Shown in pieces: positions 1 to 5,365 of a stretch of 6,407 nt of DNA. The DNA comes from JBDKGD01 sp964513095 (GTDB taxonomy: Bacteria; Patescibacteriota; Minisyncoccia; UBA6257; 2-01-FULL-56-20), in assembly GCA_964513095.1 (NCBI GenBank), contig CAZELH010000040.1:1-6407 (forward strand), in the 5' to 3' direction. The translations under genes were made by a program, and so were the position numbers. How positions within the stretch are numbered: position 1 is the stretch's first letter; every line of letters starts with the position of its first letter. The notes under the pieces are model-generated. The model was not told where the DNA came from. It was given only the letters and a program-made list of their open reading frames with translations, and made no database searches.

Positions 1-290
1 GTGGTTCCTGTATCATGTGTTCCTGCATCCGGTTCAGTATTTCCGTTGGGGAGCACCCAAGTAACCTGTACCGCAGTAGATGCTCACGGAAATTCAGCAG
101 AGACTCAGTTTGAGATATTGATTGCTGACACTACACCACCTGAAATTACTTCTTCAAGTAATGTGGTGGAAGAAGCTACCGGTCCAACCGGTGCGGTGGT
201 TACCTACACCAATCCAACTGCGAATGATTTGGTGGATGGAGTGGTTCCTGTATCATGTGTTCCTGCATCCGGTTCAGTATTTCCGTTGGG
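1..290 (+). repeat. 240-bp tandem repeat encoding successive HYR domains
   Basis: Bases 1-50 and 241-290 are identical, giving a period of 240 bp (80 codons). Identity breaks at base 51/291, after which the copies are only related at the protein level. The unit equals one HYR domain. More copies probably lie upstream, outside the window. Confidence 0.85.
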
Positions 291-1173
291 TGATACCCAT
301 GTAACTTGTACCGCTACTGATAGTCATGGTAATGTCGCCAGCTCTTTCTTTGAGGTGATTGTACGGGATACTACCGCTCCAGTTGTAACGTGTGCTAGTG
401 CGGATGGCGTGTGGCATAATGGCAATGTTTCTATCGCTTGTACCGCCACTGATAGTGGTTCGGGGCTTTCAAGTGTTGGCGACAGCTCGTTTGATCTTGT
501 AACTTCTGTCGGACCAAATACCGAAGATGCCAATGCAGTAACTGATTCGCGAAACGTATGCGATGTGTCGGGTAACTGTACGACTGCTGGACCGGTAGCG
601 GGTAACAAAGTGGATACCAAGGCGCCTGCAGTAGCCATCACAAGGCCTGTTGCCAAAAATTACACTCTTCACCAACTTGTTTCAGCAAATTATGGTTGTA
701 TCGATAATGGTTCGGGAATTGCTTCATGTGTAGGGACTGTCGCAAATGGCGCGAATATCAATACCGCTTCATTAGGAAGCAAGAATTTCAGTGTAGTGGG
801 CACCGATGTGGTAGGGAATAGCTCTACTGTTTCTCTTTCGTATACCGTTGTTGCCTACACTTTTGTTGGATTCAAGTCGCCGTTAATAATTAGCAGAACT
901 GATTTCAAGAAAACAAGTACGATACCGGTAAAATTCCAACTCCTTGATGTTGACGGCAATCCAGTTTCAGGAGCGGTTGCTCAGCTCTGGGTTGGTTCAA
1001 CGCCGGCAGTTTCAAGTGGTGGCTCGAATACTCTTAACTACTTCCGTTACGATGTTTCAGGTGGTCAGTATATCTTTAACTTCTCAACGAAACAGGTGAA
1101 TGTTGGGACAAACACGTTGCGTGTTACCCTTGATGATGGTAGTGCCCATACATGGGATATCGTCCTTCGCTAA
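1..1173 (+). CDS. HYR-repeat surface protein with C-terminal PxKF domain (3' part only)
   Basis: This is the C-terminal 390 residues of a larger secreted, probably surface-exposed protein. The frame is open at the left edge, and the first codon is an internal Val of a HYR repeat (equivalent to Val81), so the GTG is not a start. Residues 1-42 are the end of one HYR domain and about 43-122 a full second one; both carry VPVSCVPASGSVFPLG followed by T.VTCTA.D.HGN. Residues 123-206 and 207-284 look like two further Ig-like domains with paired cysteines and D.GSG motifs. Residues 285-390 match the PxKF domain: TIPVKFQLLDVDGNPV, then FRYDVSGGQYIFN, then LRVTLDDG and a final LR. No LPXTG or C-terminal membrane helix is visible. 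HYR domains are Ig-like adhesion modules, so a role in adhesion or envelope structure is inferred. The stop is TAA at 1171-1173 and a terminator follows at once. Confidence 0.85.
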   Translation: MVPVSCVPASGSVFPLGSTQVTCTAVDAHGNSAETQFEILIADTTPPEITSSSNVVEEATGPTGAVVTYTNPTANDLVDGVVPVSCVPASGSVFPLGDTHVTCTATDSHGNVASSFFEVIVRDTTAPVVTCASADGVWHNGNVSIACTATDSGSGLSSVGDSSFDLVTSVGPNTEDANAVTDSRNVCDVSGNCTTAGPVAGNKVDTKAPAVAITRPVAKNYTLHQLVSANYGCIDNGSGIASCVGTVANGANINTASLGSKNFSVVGTDVVGNSSTVSLSYTVVAYTFVGFKSPLIISRTDFKKTSTIPVKFQLLDVDGNPVSGAVAQLWVGSTPAVSSGGSNTLNYFRYDVSGGQYIFNFSTKQVNVGTNTLRVTLDDGSAHTWDIVLR

Positions 1174-1203
1174 GTGAGAGGTAATTGAAGAAGAATATTT
1201 TTC

Positions 1204-1246
1204 TATCAAAAAACCGCCCCAGTATCTACTTGGCGGTTTTTTGATA
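1204..1246 (+). terminator. Rho-independent terminator after the HYR gene
   Basis: A perfect 15-bp inverted repeat (1204-1218 with 1232-1246) encloses a 13-nt loop. The stem core is CCGCC/GGCGG, flanked by A6 on the left and T6 on the right, so it can terminate in either direction. It starts 30 bp after the HYR stop codon. Its right arm runs into the probable -10 element of the Nudix gene downstream. Confidence 0.85.
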
Positions 1247-1250
1247 TACT
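1242..1250 (+). promoter_or_regulatory. Extended -10 promoter element of the Nudix gene
   Basis: TGA-TATACT matches an extended -10 (TGnTATAAT with one mismatch). No convincing -35 lies 16-18 bp upstream, where the terminator hairpin sits. Only 8 nt separate the element from the ATG at 1259, so the transcript would be leaderless or nearly so. The helicase promoter at 4631-4639 has the same geometry. Confidence 0.5.
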
Positions 1251-1258
1251 TACCGAAT

Positions 1259-1705
1259 ATGTTCCGACAGATGTATTATAAAATTCTCCTGTTTTGCTAC
1301 CGTGTGTATTGGTTTTTGTTTCGGCCAGAAACAGCGGGGGCAAAGTGTGTTGTTTCGTGTGGTGGGGAAGTTTTGATGATTCGAAATAATTATGGCAAAC
1401 GTCGATGGACGTTTGCGGGTGGCCGGATCGAAAAAGGCGAGGCGTCTGAACACGCGGCGCGACGAGAGGTGAAGGAAGAAGTGGGGATTGAGTTAGTTTC
1501 AATACGACCCATTGGGACGTTGGTGAGTACGGAGGAGTATAAAAAAGATACGATCTATTGTTTTGCCGGTGATGCGCCTAACAAGAATATTGTCATTCAA
1601 GAATCGGAAATTTTGGAAGCGCGATGGTTTTTGCCGGAACATCTTCCTCAACCACTTTCACCCATTGCTCAAAAAATGATTGATTTTTGGAAGGCCAGTC
1701 GATGA
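1259..1705 (+). CDS. Nudix hydrolase
   Basis: A 148-residue Nudix-family hydrolase, expected to cleave a nucleoside diphosphate linked to another moiety using divalent metal; the substrate cannot be read from sequence. The Nudix box is complete at residues 55-77: G-x5-E (Gly55, Glu61), seven residues, then REVKEEVGI with Arg69, Glu70, Glu73 and Glu74. It follows WTFAGG. Residues 6-22 are strongly hydrophobic and aromatic, ending in RVYWFLFRP, and may form a membrane-contacting helix ahead of the core strand KCVVSCGGEVLMIRNNYG. The frame could open at TTG 1241, but that codon lies inside the terminator arm and the -10 element, so ATG 1259 is preferred; ATG 1271 is an alternative. There is no Shine-Dalgarno sequence. 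Length is typical for a single-domain Nudix enzyme. Confidence 0.85.
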   Translation: MFRQMYYKILLFCYRVYWFLFRPETAGAKCVVSCGGEVLMIRNNYGKRRWTFAGGRIEKGEASEHAARREVKEEVGIELVSIRPIGTLVSTEEYKKDTIYCFAGDAPNKNIVIQESEILEARWFLPEHLPQPLSPIAQKMIDFWKASR

Positions 1706-1712
1706 TTTTTGA

Positions 1713-1741
1713 TTGATTTTTTGGTGTTTTTTCAGTACCAT
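1713..1741 (+). promoter_or_regulatory. Possible promoter of the tRNA-Gln gene
   Basis: TTGATT (1713-1718) and TACCAT (1736-1741) are separated by 17 bp and each match four of six consensus bases. Transcription would start near 1748, just before the tRNA at 1753. The match is weak and rests mainly on spacing and position. Confidence 0.3.
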
Positions 1742-1752
1742 CAAGACGATAC

Positions 1753-1823
1753 TGCGGGATCGTCTAATGGTAGGACACTGCTCTCTGGAAGCAGGTATCT
1801 TGGTTCGAATCCAGGTCCCGCAG
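1753..1823 (+). tRNA. tRNA-Gln (anticodon CTG)
   Basis: A full cloverleaf folds by hand. The acceptor stem is TGCGGGA (1753-1759) with TCCCGCA (1816-1822). The D arm is 1762-1776 with GG at 1769-1770. The anticodon stem is CTGCT/AGCAG (1778-1782 and 1790-1794) around the loop CTCTGGA, giving anticodon CTG at 1785-1787, which reads the Gln codon CAG. The T arm is CTTGG-TTCGAAT-CCAGG (1799-1815). The T1-A72 pair and the G at discriminator position 73 (1823) are typical of bacterial tRNA-Gln. The following bases are CTT, so CCA is not encoded and must be added by the nucleotidyltransferase. Confidence 0.95.
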
Positions 1824-1839
1824 CTTTGGGAAGGAAGGG

Positions 1840-1845
1840 TATAAT
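1840..1845 (+). promoter_or_regulatory. Consensus -10 element before the 153-aa gene
   Basis: A perfect TATAAT lies between the tRNA and the gene starting at 1873. A matching -35 would fall inside the tRNA acceptor stem and none is evident. Transcription would start near 1852 and leave a leader of about 20 nt without a Shine-Dalgarno sequence. Confidence 0.45.
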
Positions 1846-1872
1846 GGCGGATAGGTTCGAATTAATTAATTT

Positions 1873-2334
1873 ATGAAATCAAAAGAGCGCAAAGAAGTTT
1901 GTATTTTAGCAATTATTTGTGGAGAAAAAATTTTGCTAGAGACGATTCAGCATGCGGAAGGGTATGAAATTTTTTCTATTCCCGGTGTTCCTAGGGATGC
2001 TGTTTCTCAAAAAATAGCAGACATTCTTGGCAACGAATATGTTGGTACAGAAAAGCCTTTCGGATCATTTGTAGATGTTATTACGAAACAGAATGGTGAG
2101 GTGGAATTAATGGGGGATGTCTTTCGAATTGAAGTACCTGAGGGACACGAACTTGCTATCACAAAAGGATTTGATTGGTATACAAAAAATCAGATCGAAA
2201 CAGATTTGCGGTGCAAAAGGGATCGTCGATTTTATTTGCGTTTGTTGGAATCACGGCCGTTAAATTTAAAATATTGCGAAGATCAATCCGGTAGATGGAT
2301 TGATGCGAGAATACTATCTTGGGAGGAATACTAG
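1873..2334 (+). CDS. Degenerate Nudix-like protein, probably non-catalytic
   Basis: A 153-residue soluble protein that I do not recognise as a named family. Its layout follows a Nudix fold: a first strand VCILAIICGEKILLETI (residues 9-25), then IFSIPGVP (33-40) where Nudix enzymes have the W.lPGG segment. A helix SQKIADILGNEYVG (45-58) follows where the REx2EExG helix belongs, then FGSFVDVI (63-70) and DVFRIEVPEG (82-91). The pattern ends with DWYTKNQIETDL (101-112) where 'WF..eel' usually lies. The glycine-glutamate loop and all catalytic glutamates are missing, and the box region is about six residues shorter than in the Nudix enzyme encoded at 1259-1705. If the assignment is right, the protein would bind rather than hydrolyse a ligand, or have lost function. 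Codon use is AT-rich. The start ATG has no Shine-Dalgarno sequence. The TAG stop overlaps the minus-strand stop of the VOC remnant within CTAG. Confidence 0.55.
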   Translation: MKSKERKEVCILAIICGEKILLETIQHAEGYEIFSIPGVPRDAVSQKIADILGNEYVGTEKPFGSFVDVITKQNGEVELMGDVFRIEVPEGHELAITKGFDWYTKNQIETDLRCKRDRRFYLRLLESRPLNLKYCEDQSGRWIDARILSWEEY

Positions 2335-2445
2335 ATTCGTTTTATCTCCATATCCTGATAAAAGTGTAAGAGATATCCATCGGGATCTTTAATAAAATAG
2401 ATTGTTTGTCCCTTTTTATCTCGATGGGGCGGGGCCACGGCGGAA
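2331..2445 (-). pseudogene. 3' remnant of a VOC/glyoxalase-family gene
   Basis: On the minus strand, 2445 down to 2331 reads AVAPPHRDKK followed by GQTIYFIKDPDGYLLHFYQ, a short tail and a TAG stop at 2331-2333. The FIKDPDGYLLHFYQ part is the hallmark C-terminal strand of vicinal-oxygen-chelate (glyoxalase/bleomycin-resistance) proteins, with a Glu/His metal-ligand position near the end. The rest of the family's roughly 120 residues is absent: upstream the frame runs into the opposing gene at 2464 with no VOC features. The piece abuts or includes the first copy of the 29-bp direct repeat, so it was probably cut off by the same event that placed the gene at 2464-3198. Its stop overlaps that of the convergent gene ending at 2334. 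It is presumed non-functional. Confidence 0.6.
2417..2445. repeat. 29-bp direct repeat, copy 1
   Basis: It is identical over 29 bp to 3229-3257 and has a GC-rich core, GGGGCGGGGCCACGGCGG. Read on the minus strand it matches the last codons of the DEAD-box helicase (FRRGPAPSR); here the next bases also give a stop (TAA). In another frame it continues into the VOC remnant as AVAPPHRD. It lies 19-bp upstream of the PsbP-like gene start. Confidence 0.9.
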
Positions 2446-2463
2446 TAGCATAATATAGAGTAG

Positions 2464-3198
2464 ATGCTAGAATGGTTGTATATGATTTACAGAATATTTT
2501 TCATTGCTTGTTCCGTTGTTGTTTTGGGGTTGCTTTTTGTATATGGAATAAAGTATAAAAATAACGTATCATCGCAATCGTCTCAGGAATCGCAAGAACA
2601 ATCATCAGATGCAGTAGTAAAAATAGCTACACAAACTTCAACTTCCAACCCAAAAGACAATAAATGGCAGATCTATAAGAATGAACAATACGGATTTAGC
2701 TTCACATATCCAAATGACTGGAAAGTTGATCAAAAAAGTCAGGATCTATTGGAAGTAAGTGGTAATCATACATTGCCCAATGGTGCTTCATATGCCGTTA
2801 CTTACCCCATTAAAATTATAAAGGGTACAGCTGGTGATATATTATTGAGTCCGACTACTAAAATTGCTTTTAAGGATAATGTGTGGTGGTGGGTGCAAAG
2901 ATATAATAATGAATGGTATTGGGGAACCGAAAATTTTTATCCGGATTCCGTAAGTGAGGTTAAGGTGCTTGCTGCAACTAATTTGGAAAAACAACGATTG
3001 AGTGGGATATTTGGGAAAAATACGATAACTAGTGGAGGATTACCAATGTATATAAAGCCTTTTCGTGGAGATGGACCGGTAGCTGAATCCTCTGTTCTTG
3101 TTCCAATTAATAAAACTACTGTTTTAGAAGTTGTCCGTGGTGATTATCCGTCAACAGTGTTTGATACAGATATTATTTTAAGTATCAGTAGTCTATAG
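2464..3198 (+). CDS. Membrane-anchored PsbP-like protein
   Basis: A 244-residue protein with one N-terminal transmembrane helix (residues about 8-29) and no lipobox. A Ser/Gln-rich linker (33-49) leads to an extracytoplasmic domain. WQIYKNEQYGFSFTYPNDW (68-86) is the recurrent opening motif of PsbP-like domains in small secreted bacterial proteins, and the ending VFDTDIILSISSL fits the usual closing 'fd.iLsTf' strand. A Trp-rich stretch (141-153) and a basic/Gly segment lie between. The function is unknown; an envelope or stress role would be a guess. ATG 2464 follows GAGTAG at short spacing; ATG 2482 (MIYRIFF) is an equally good start. A CATAAT at 2449-2454 could be its -10, leaving almost no leader. 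The gene is visibly more AT-rich than the flanking helicase and lies between two 29-bp direct repeats, suggesting recent acquisition. A second protein with the same motif is encoded at 6046. Confidence 0.75.
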   Translation: MLEWLYMIYRIFFIACSVVVLGLLFVYGIKYKNNVSSQSSQESQEQSSDAVVKIATQTSTSNPKDNKWQIYKNEQYGFSFTYPNDWKVDQKSQDLLEVSGNHTLPNGASYAVTYPIKIIKGTAGDILLSPTTKIAFKDNVWWWVQRYNNEWYWGTENFYPDSVSEVKVLAATNLEKQRLSGIFGKNTITSGGLPMYIKPFRGDGPVAESSVLVPINKTTVLEVVRGDYPSTVFDTDIILSISSL

Positions 3199-3227
3199 GC
3201 GATTATTTATAGATTAAAGATTTGTAG

Positions 3228-4622
3228 CTATCTCGATGGGGCGGGGCCACGGCGGAAAAATTGTCCGCGAGAGGCGCCTCCTGTGCTACTGCCAGATCCA
3301 CCATCTCGTCTGTATGGTCGTGCCGGTCCTCGTGAGCCTTGTGAGCTACTATTTCCACCGCCGTACGATCTGTTTCCCGCGTATCCTCCACGATTATTAT
3401 CGCCGGTTCTTCCAAATCCTCCGCGATTTTGATATGAGGGACGACTTCCACGATTTCCAAATGATGGCGCAGATGAAAAAGATGTGTTCATGTGTTCCAT
3501 TGGTGTTGGAAGTTTTGAAACAGGAAGGGCGGTGCGAATGAGTCGCTCGATGGTGGCGACGTCATGTCGTTCGTTTGGACGAGCAAATGAGATTGCGTGT
3601 CCGGTACCGCCAGCGCGTCCAGTGCGTCCAATGCGATGCACGTAGTCTTCTGGGTTGTCGGGGAGATCGTAGTTAATGACGACTTCGATGTTACTGACGT
3701 CGATGCCTCGAGCGGCGATGTCGGTTGCGATTAATACGCGGTAGCGTCCTTTTTTGAATCCATCGAGTGCTTCACGGCGTTGTGGCAGTGACCTGTTAGC
3801 GTGAATTTCTGATGTGGTGTGTCCTAATGCACGTACTGCAAGTGCAATTTTTTTGGCGCCGAATTTTGTACGAGAAAATACGAGGACTGATCCTTTGTAT
3901 TTTTCAAGGAGTAAGCCGAGTAATTGTGGTTTTGCTTCTTGTGGTACGAAAAATAACTCTTGGGTAATAGTGGCGGCGGTACTTCCGGCTCGAGCGACTT
4001 CAATTCGTACGGGCATTTTTAAATAGTTGCGAGCCAATGCCACTATTTCGTCTGGCATTGTTGCGGAAAACAACATGGTCTGGCGGTTCGCCGTTAATTT
4101 TTCCGAAATCTTTTTTAATTGCGGTGCAAAACCCATGTCGAGCATTCGGTCTGCTTCATCGAGTACTAAAATACTGACTCCTGATAGCGAAATTGTTCGT
4201 TGGTCTAAGTGATCGATAATTCTGCCTGGGGTGCCAATTAAGACGTGCGGGTTTCGAGAAAGTTGGCGAATTTGTTTGTAAATTGGTTCGCCCCCGATTA
4301 ATGTGGCGCTTAAAATACCTAATGGACGAGCGACCGTGTCGAATGATTCGGCGACTTGAGTGGCGAGTTCTCTGGTGGGGACGATCACGAGGCCGGCCCC
4401 ATCATTGTTTGAGAGTAGGTGTTGTAATAGAGGAATGCCGAAGGCGAGTGTTTTGCCGGTACCGGTTTGGGCGATACCCATTACGTCTTTTCCTTCCAAT
4501 GCTACCGGAATGGATTGTTGTTGAATTGGGGTTGGTTTTACAAAACCGGCCCGCGTGAGAATACTCATGATCGCGGGCGCAATACCTAATCCGTGGAAGC
4601 TTGTTGAAGGTTCTTCTGCCAT
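3228..4622 (-). CDS. DEAD-box ATP-dependent RNA helicase
   Basis: A complete 464-residue DEAD-box RNA helicase, which unwinds short RNA duplexes with ATP and acts in ribosome assembly, RNA decay or cold adaptation. All motifs are present in order: Q motif (Phe9 and GFVKPTPIQ at 26-34), I AQTGTGKT (51-58), Ia PTRELA (82-87), Ib TPGR (131-134), II DEAD (155-158), III SAT (186-188), IV VLVFSRTK (246-253), V ATDIAARGID (299-308) and VI HRIGRTGRAG (329-338). Residues about 378-464 form a low-complexity tail rich in Arg, Gly and Ser, with RGG and RGGY, typical of an RNA-binding extension like those of RhlE-type enzymes. The start has a near-consensus promoter 8 nt upstream and no Shine-Dalgarno sequence. 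The last nine codons and the end of the stop fall in the 29-bp direct repeat. The gene converges with 2464-3198 across 29 bp without a visible terminator. Confidence 0.95.
   Translation of the reverse strand: MAEEPSTSFHGLGIAPAIMSILTRAGFVKPTPIQQQSIPVALEGKDVMGIAQTGTGKTLAFGIPLLQHLLSNNDGAGLVIVPTRELATQVAESFDTVARPLGILSATLIGGEPIYKQIRQLSRNPHVLIGTPGRIIDHLDQRTISLSGVSILVLDEADRMLDMGFAPQLKKISEKLTANRQTMLFSATMPDEIVALARNYLKMPVRIEVARAGSTAATITQELFFVPQEAKPQLLGLLLEKYKGSVLVFSRTKFGAKKIALAVRALGHTTSEIHANRSLPQRREALDGFKKGRYRVLIATDIAARGIDVSNIEVVINYDLPDNPEDYVHRIGRTGRAGGTGHAISFARPNERHDVATIERLIRTALPVSKLPTPMEHMNTSFSSAPSFGNRGSRPSYQNRGGFGRTGDNNRGGYAGNRSYGGGNSSSQGSRGPARPYRRDGGSGSSTGGASRGQFFRRGPAPSR
3229..3257. repeat. 29-bp direct repeat, copy 2 (helicase 3' end)
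   Basis: It is identical to 2417-2445, 812 bp away. Here it encodes the C-terminal FRRGPAPSR of the helicase plus two bases of its stop codon. The low-complexity helicase tail reads naturally through this copy, so this one is probably native. With copy 1 it brackets the AT-rich gene at 2464-3198. Confidence 0.9.
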
Positions 4623-4630
4623 GTAGAAAA

Positions 4631-4659
4631 ATCATACCAGATAGCTCGTTTTTTGTCAC
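4631..4659 (-). promoter_or_regulatory. Helicase promoter, near-consensus
   Basis: On the minus strand GTGACA (4654-4659, five of six consensus bases) lies 17 bp before TATGAT (4631-4636, five of six). TGG directly precedes the latter and makes an extended -10. Only TTTTCTAC (8 nt) separates TATGAT from the ATG at 4622, so transcription should begin within a few bases of the start codon. No ribosome binding site could fit, which indicates a leaderless mRNA. Confidence 0.7.
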
Positions 4660-4664
4660 TATTA

Positions 4665-4683
4665 GAGTCGCAAAAAGCGACTC
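4665..4683. repeat. 7-bp perfect hairpin upstream of the helicase promoter
   Basis: GAGTCGC (4665-4671) and GCGACTC (4677-4683) flank an A5 loop. It lies just upstream of the helicase -35 box. No T-run follows on either strand, so it is not a classical terminator; it may shield the promoter from read-through or be a protein site. Confidence 0.6.
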
Positions 4684-4690
4684 CGGTTAA

Positions 4691-4734
4691 CGGATTAACG
4701 GGTTAATCCGCCTCCGCCAGTTGGCGGATGGCGG
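4691..4734. repeat. Two adjacent inverted repeats in the spacer
   Basis: CGGATTAAC (4691-4699) pairs with GTTAATCCG (4702-4710) across a GG loop. Immediately after, CCGCC-TCCGCCA (4708-4719) pairs with TGGCGGA-T-GGCGG (4722-4734) across GT, with one bulged T, giving a 12-bp stem. The two stems share 4708-4710, so they are mutually exclusive. Such compact GC-rich palindromes are characteristic of dispersed intergenic repeats. Confidence 0.65.
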
Positions 4735-4773
4735 AAAGAAATTGAGGATTGAGAATTGCGGATTAAGAAATAG

Positions 4774-4890
4774 ATTCCCGCCTGCCCTCCTTCGCTAAAG
4801 CTACGGAAGGGCGCGGCGCGGGAATGACAAAGGAGGCCGGAATGACCTGCCTTCGTCCTGCTTACAAGCGGGACTTCGGCGAGGCGAGGC
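4774..4890. repeat. Mosaic of GC-rich inverted repeats, intergenic element
   Basis: ATTCCCGC (4774-4781) pairs with GCGGGAAT (4818-4825) and encloses a second imperfect stem (GCCCTCC..CGGAAGGGC) around GCTAAAGCTACG. A short direct repeat GGAATGAC occurs at 4821-4828 and 4839-4846. A further imperfect hairpin (GTCC..GGGAC inside GCC..GGC) covers about 4847-4890. The whole 4623-4899 spacer contains no convincing gene. Read on the minus strand the outer stem is followed by CTATTTCTT, so it may end transcripts from the operon at 4900-5980. It resembles dispersed REP-like elements. Confidence 0.6.
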
Positions 4891-4899
4891 AAGGGGGCG

Positions 4900-5334
4900 T
4901 TAGAGGCCTTTTTGTTTTGAGGAGAGCGTTTGTTTTAAGAGGGGGACAATAATGAGATAGGTGGCGATGTGCATCAAAATTAACGCTGATACCGTTACTG
5001 GATTAGCACCGTTTTCTGATGCATTTGGATCGCTTAAAAAGAGCAGATCGGGAATGATTGAAAGGAGGAGTACGATAAATGCAATTCGCGAATATATTTT
5101 TTTAGGATTTTTTGTTTTACGTGCAACTATCCAAAATACAATAACTGCACCGAGCACTCCCGCGATTGTAAAAATGATGGGCGCCGAAATTGAAAGGGGG
5201 ATAAATTTGGGGGAGACGTCTACGAGTGAAATCGTTACAAATCGAATAAGACTGTTTATAAGTATTGAAAATACTAATCCTACACACCCTGCGGTGAGTA
5301 TTGTTTTTGCTGTCGGTATTTTATGAGTATTCAT
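4900..5334 (-). CDS. Four-helix membrane protein, DUF6069-like
   Basis: A 144-residue integral membrane protein with four predicted helices at about residues 10-32, 48-71, 82-100 and 112-133, and short basic loops (ARKTKNPKK, KQTLSSKQKG). The arrangement resembles the DUF6069 family: an N..R motif at the end of helix 1 (Asn27, Arg31), then 'P.FIPLSISAP', a helix-3 ending LSIIPDLLF, and a His (His122) opening the last helix. The family's function is unknown. The gene follows the LUD gene by 31 bp on the same strand with no clear promoter or Shine-Dalgarno sequence between, so co-transcription is likely. Assignment to DUF6069 is from pattern memory and moderately sure; the membrane topology is clear. 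Confidence 0.65.
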   Translation of the reverse strand: MNTHKIPTAKTILTAGCVGLVFSILINSLIRFVTISLVDVSPKFIPLSISAPIIFTIAGVLGAVIVFWIVARKTKNPKKIYSRIAFIVLLLSIIPDLLFLSDPNASENGANPVTVSALILMHIATYLIIVPLLKQTLSSKQKGL

Positions 5335-5365
5335 GGTGCCGTGTAAAAAGTGCTGTGTGTTTTAT

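Noticed and set aside
1..3. GTG at the window edge as the start codon of the HYR protein
   Set aside because: The codon is the internal Val of a HYR repeat (same as 241-243), so the frame continues from upstream.
324..675. Minus-strand open frames inside the HYR gene
   Set aside because: They lie antisense to a clearly conserved domain protein, with no recognisable motifs or promoter.
1241..1243. TTG as start of the Nudix protein
   Set aside because: It lies in the terminator arm and overlaps the extended -10; ATG 1259 fits the promoter geometry.
2464..3198. Insertion sequence or transposon
   Set aside because: The bracketed region encodes no transposase or integrase, and no terminal inverted repeats are visible.
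2417..3257. The 29-bp repeats as part of a CRISPR array
   Set aside because: There are only two copies, 812 bp apart, with a coding gene between and one copy inside another gene.
3203..3541. Open frames on both strands overlapping the helicase tail
   Set aside because: They result from the low-complexity Arg/Gly codons of the helicase read in other frames; the proteins are compositionally biased without domain features.
4665..4683. Rho-independent terminator
   Set aside because: The hairpin is perfect but no T-run follows on either strand.
4695..4892. 65-codon minus-strand open frame in the spacer
   Set aside because: It runs across the palindromic repeats, has no homologous look or start signals, and is better explained as repeat sequence.
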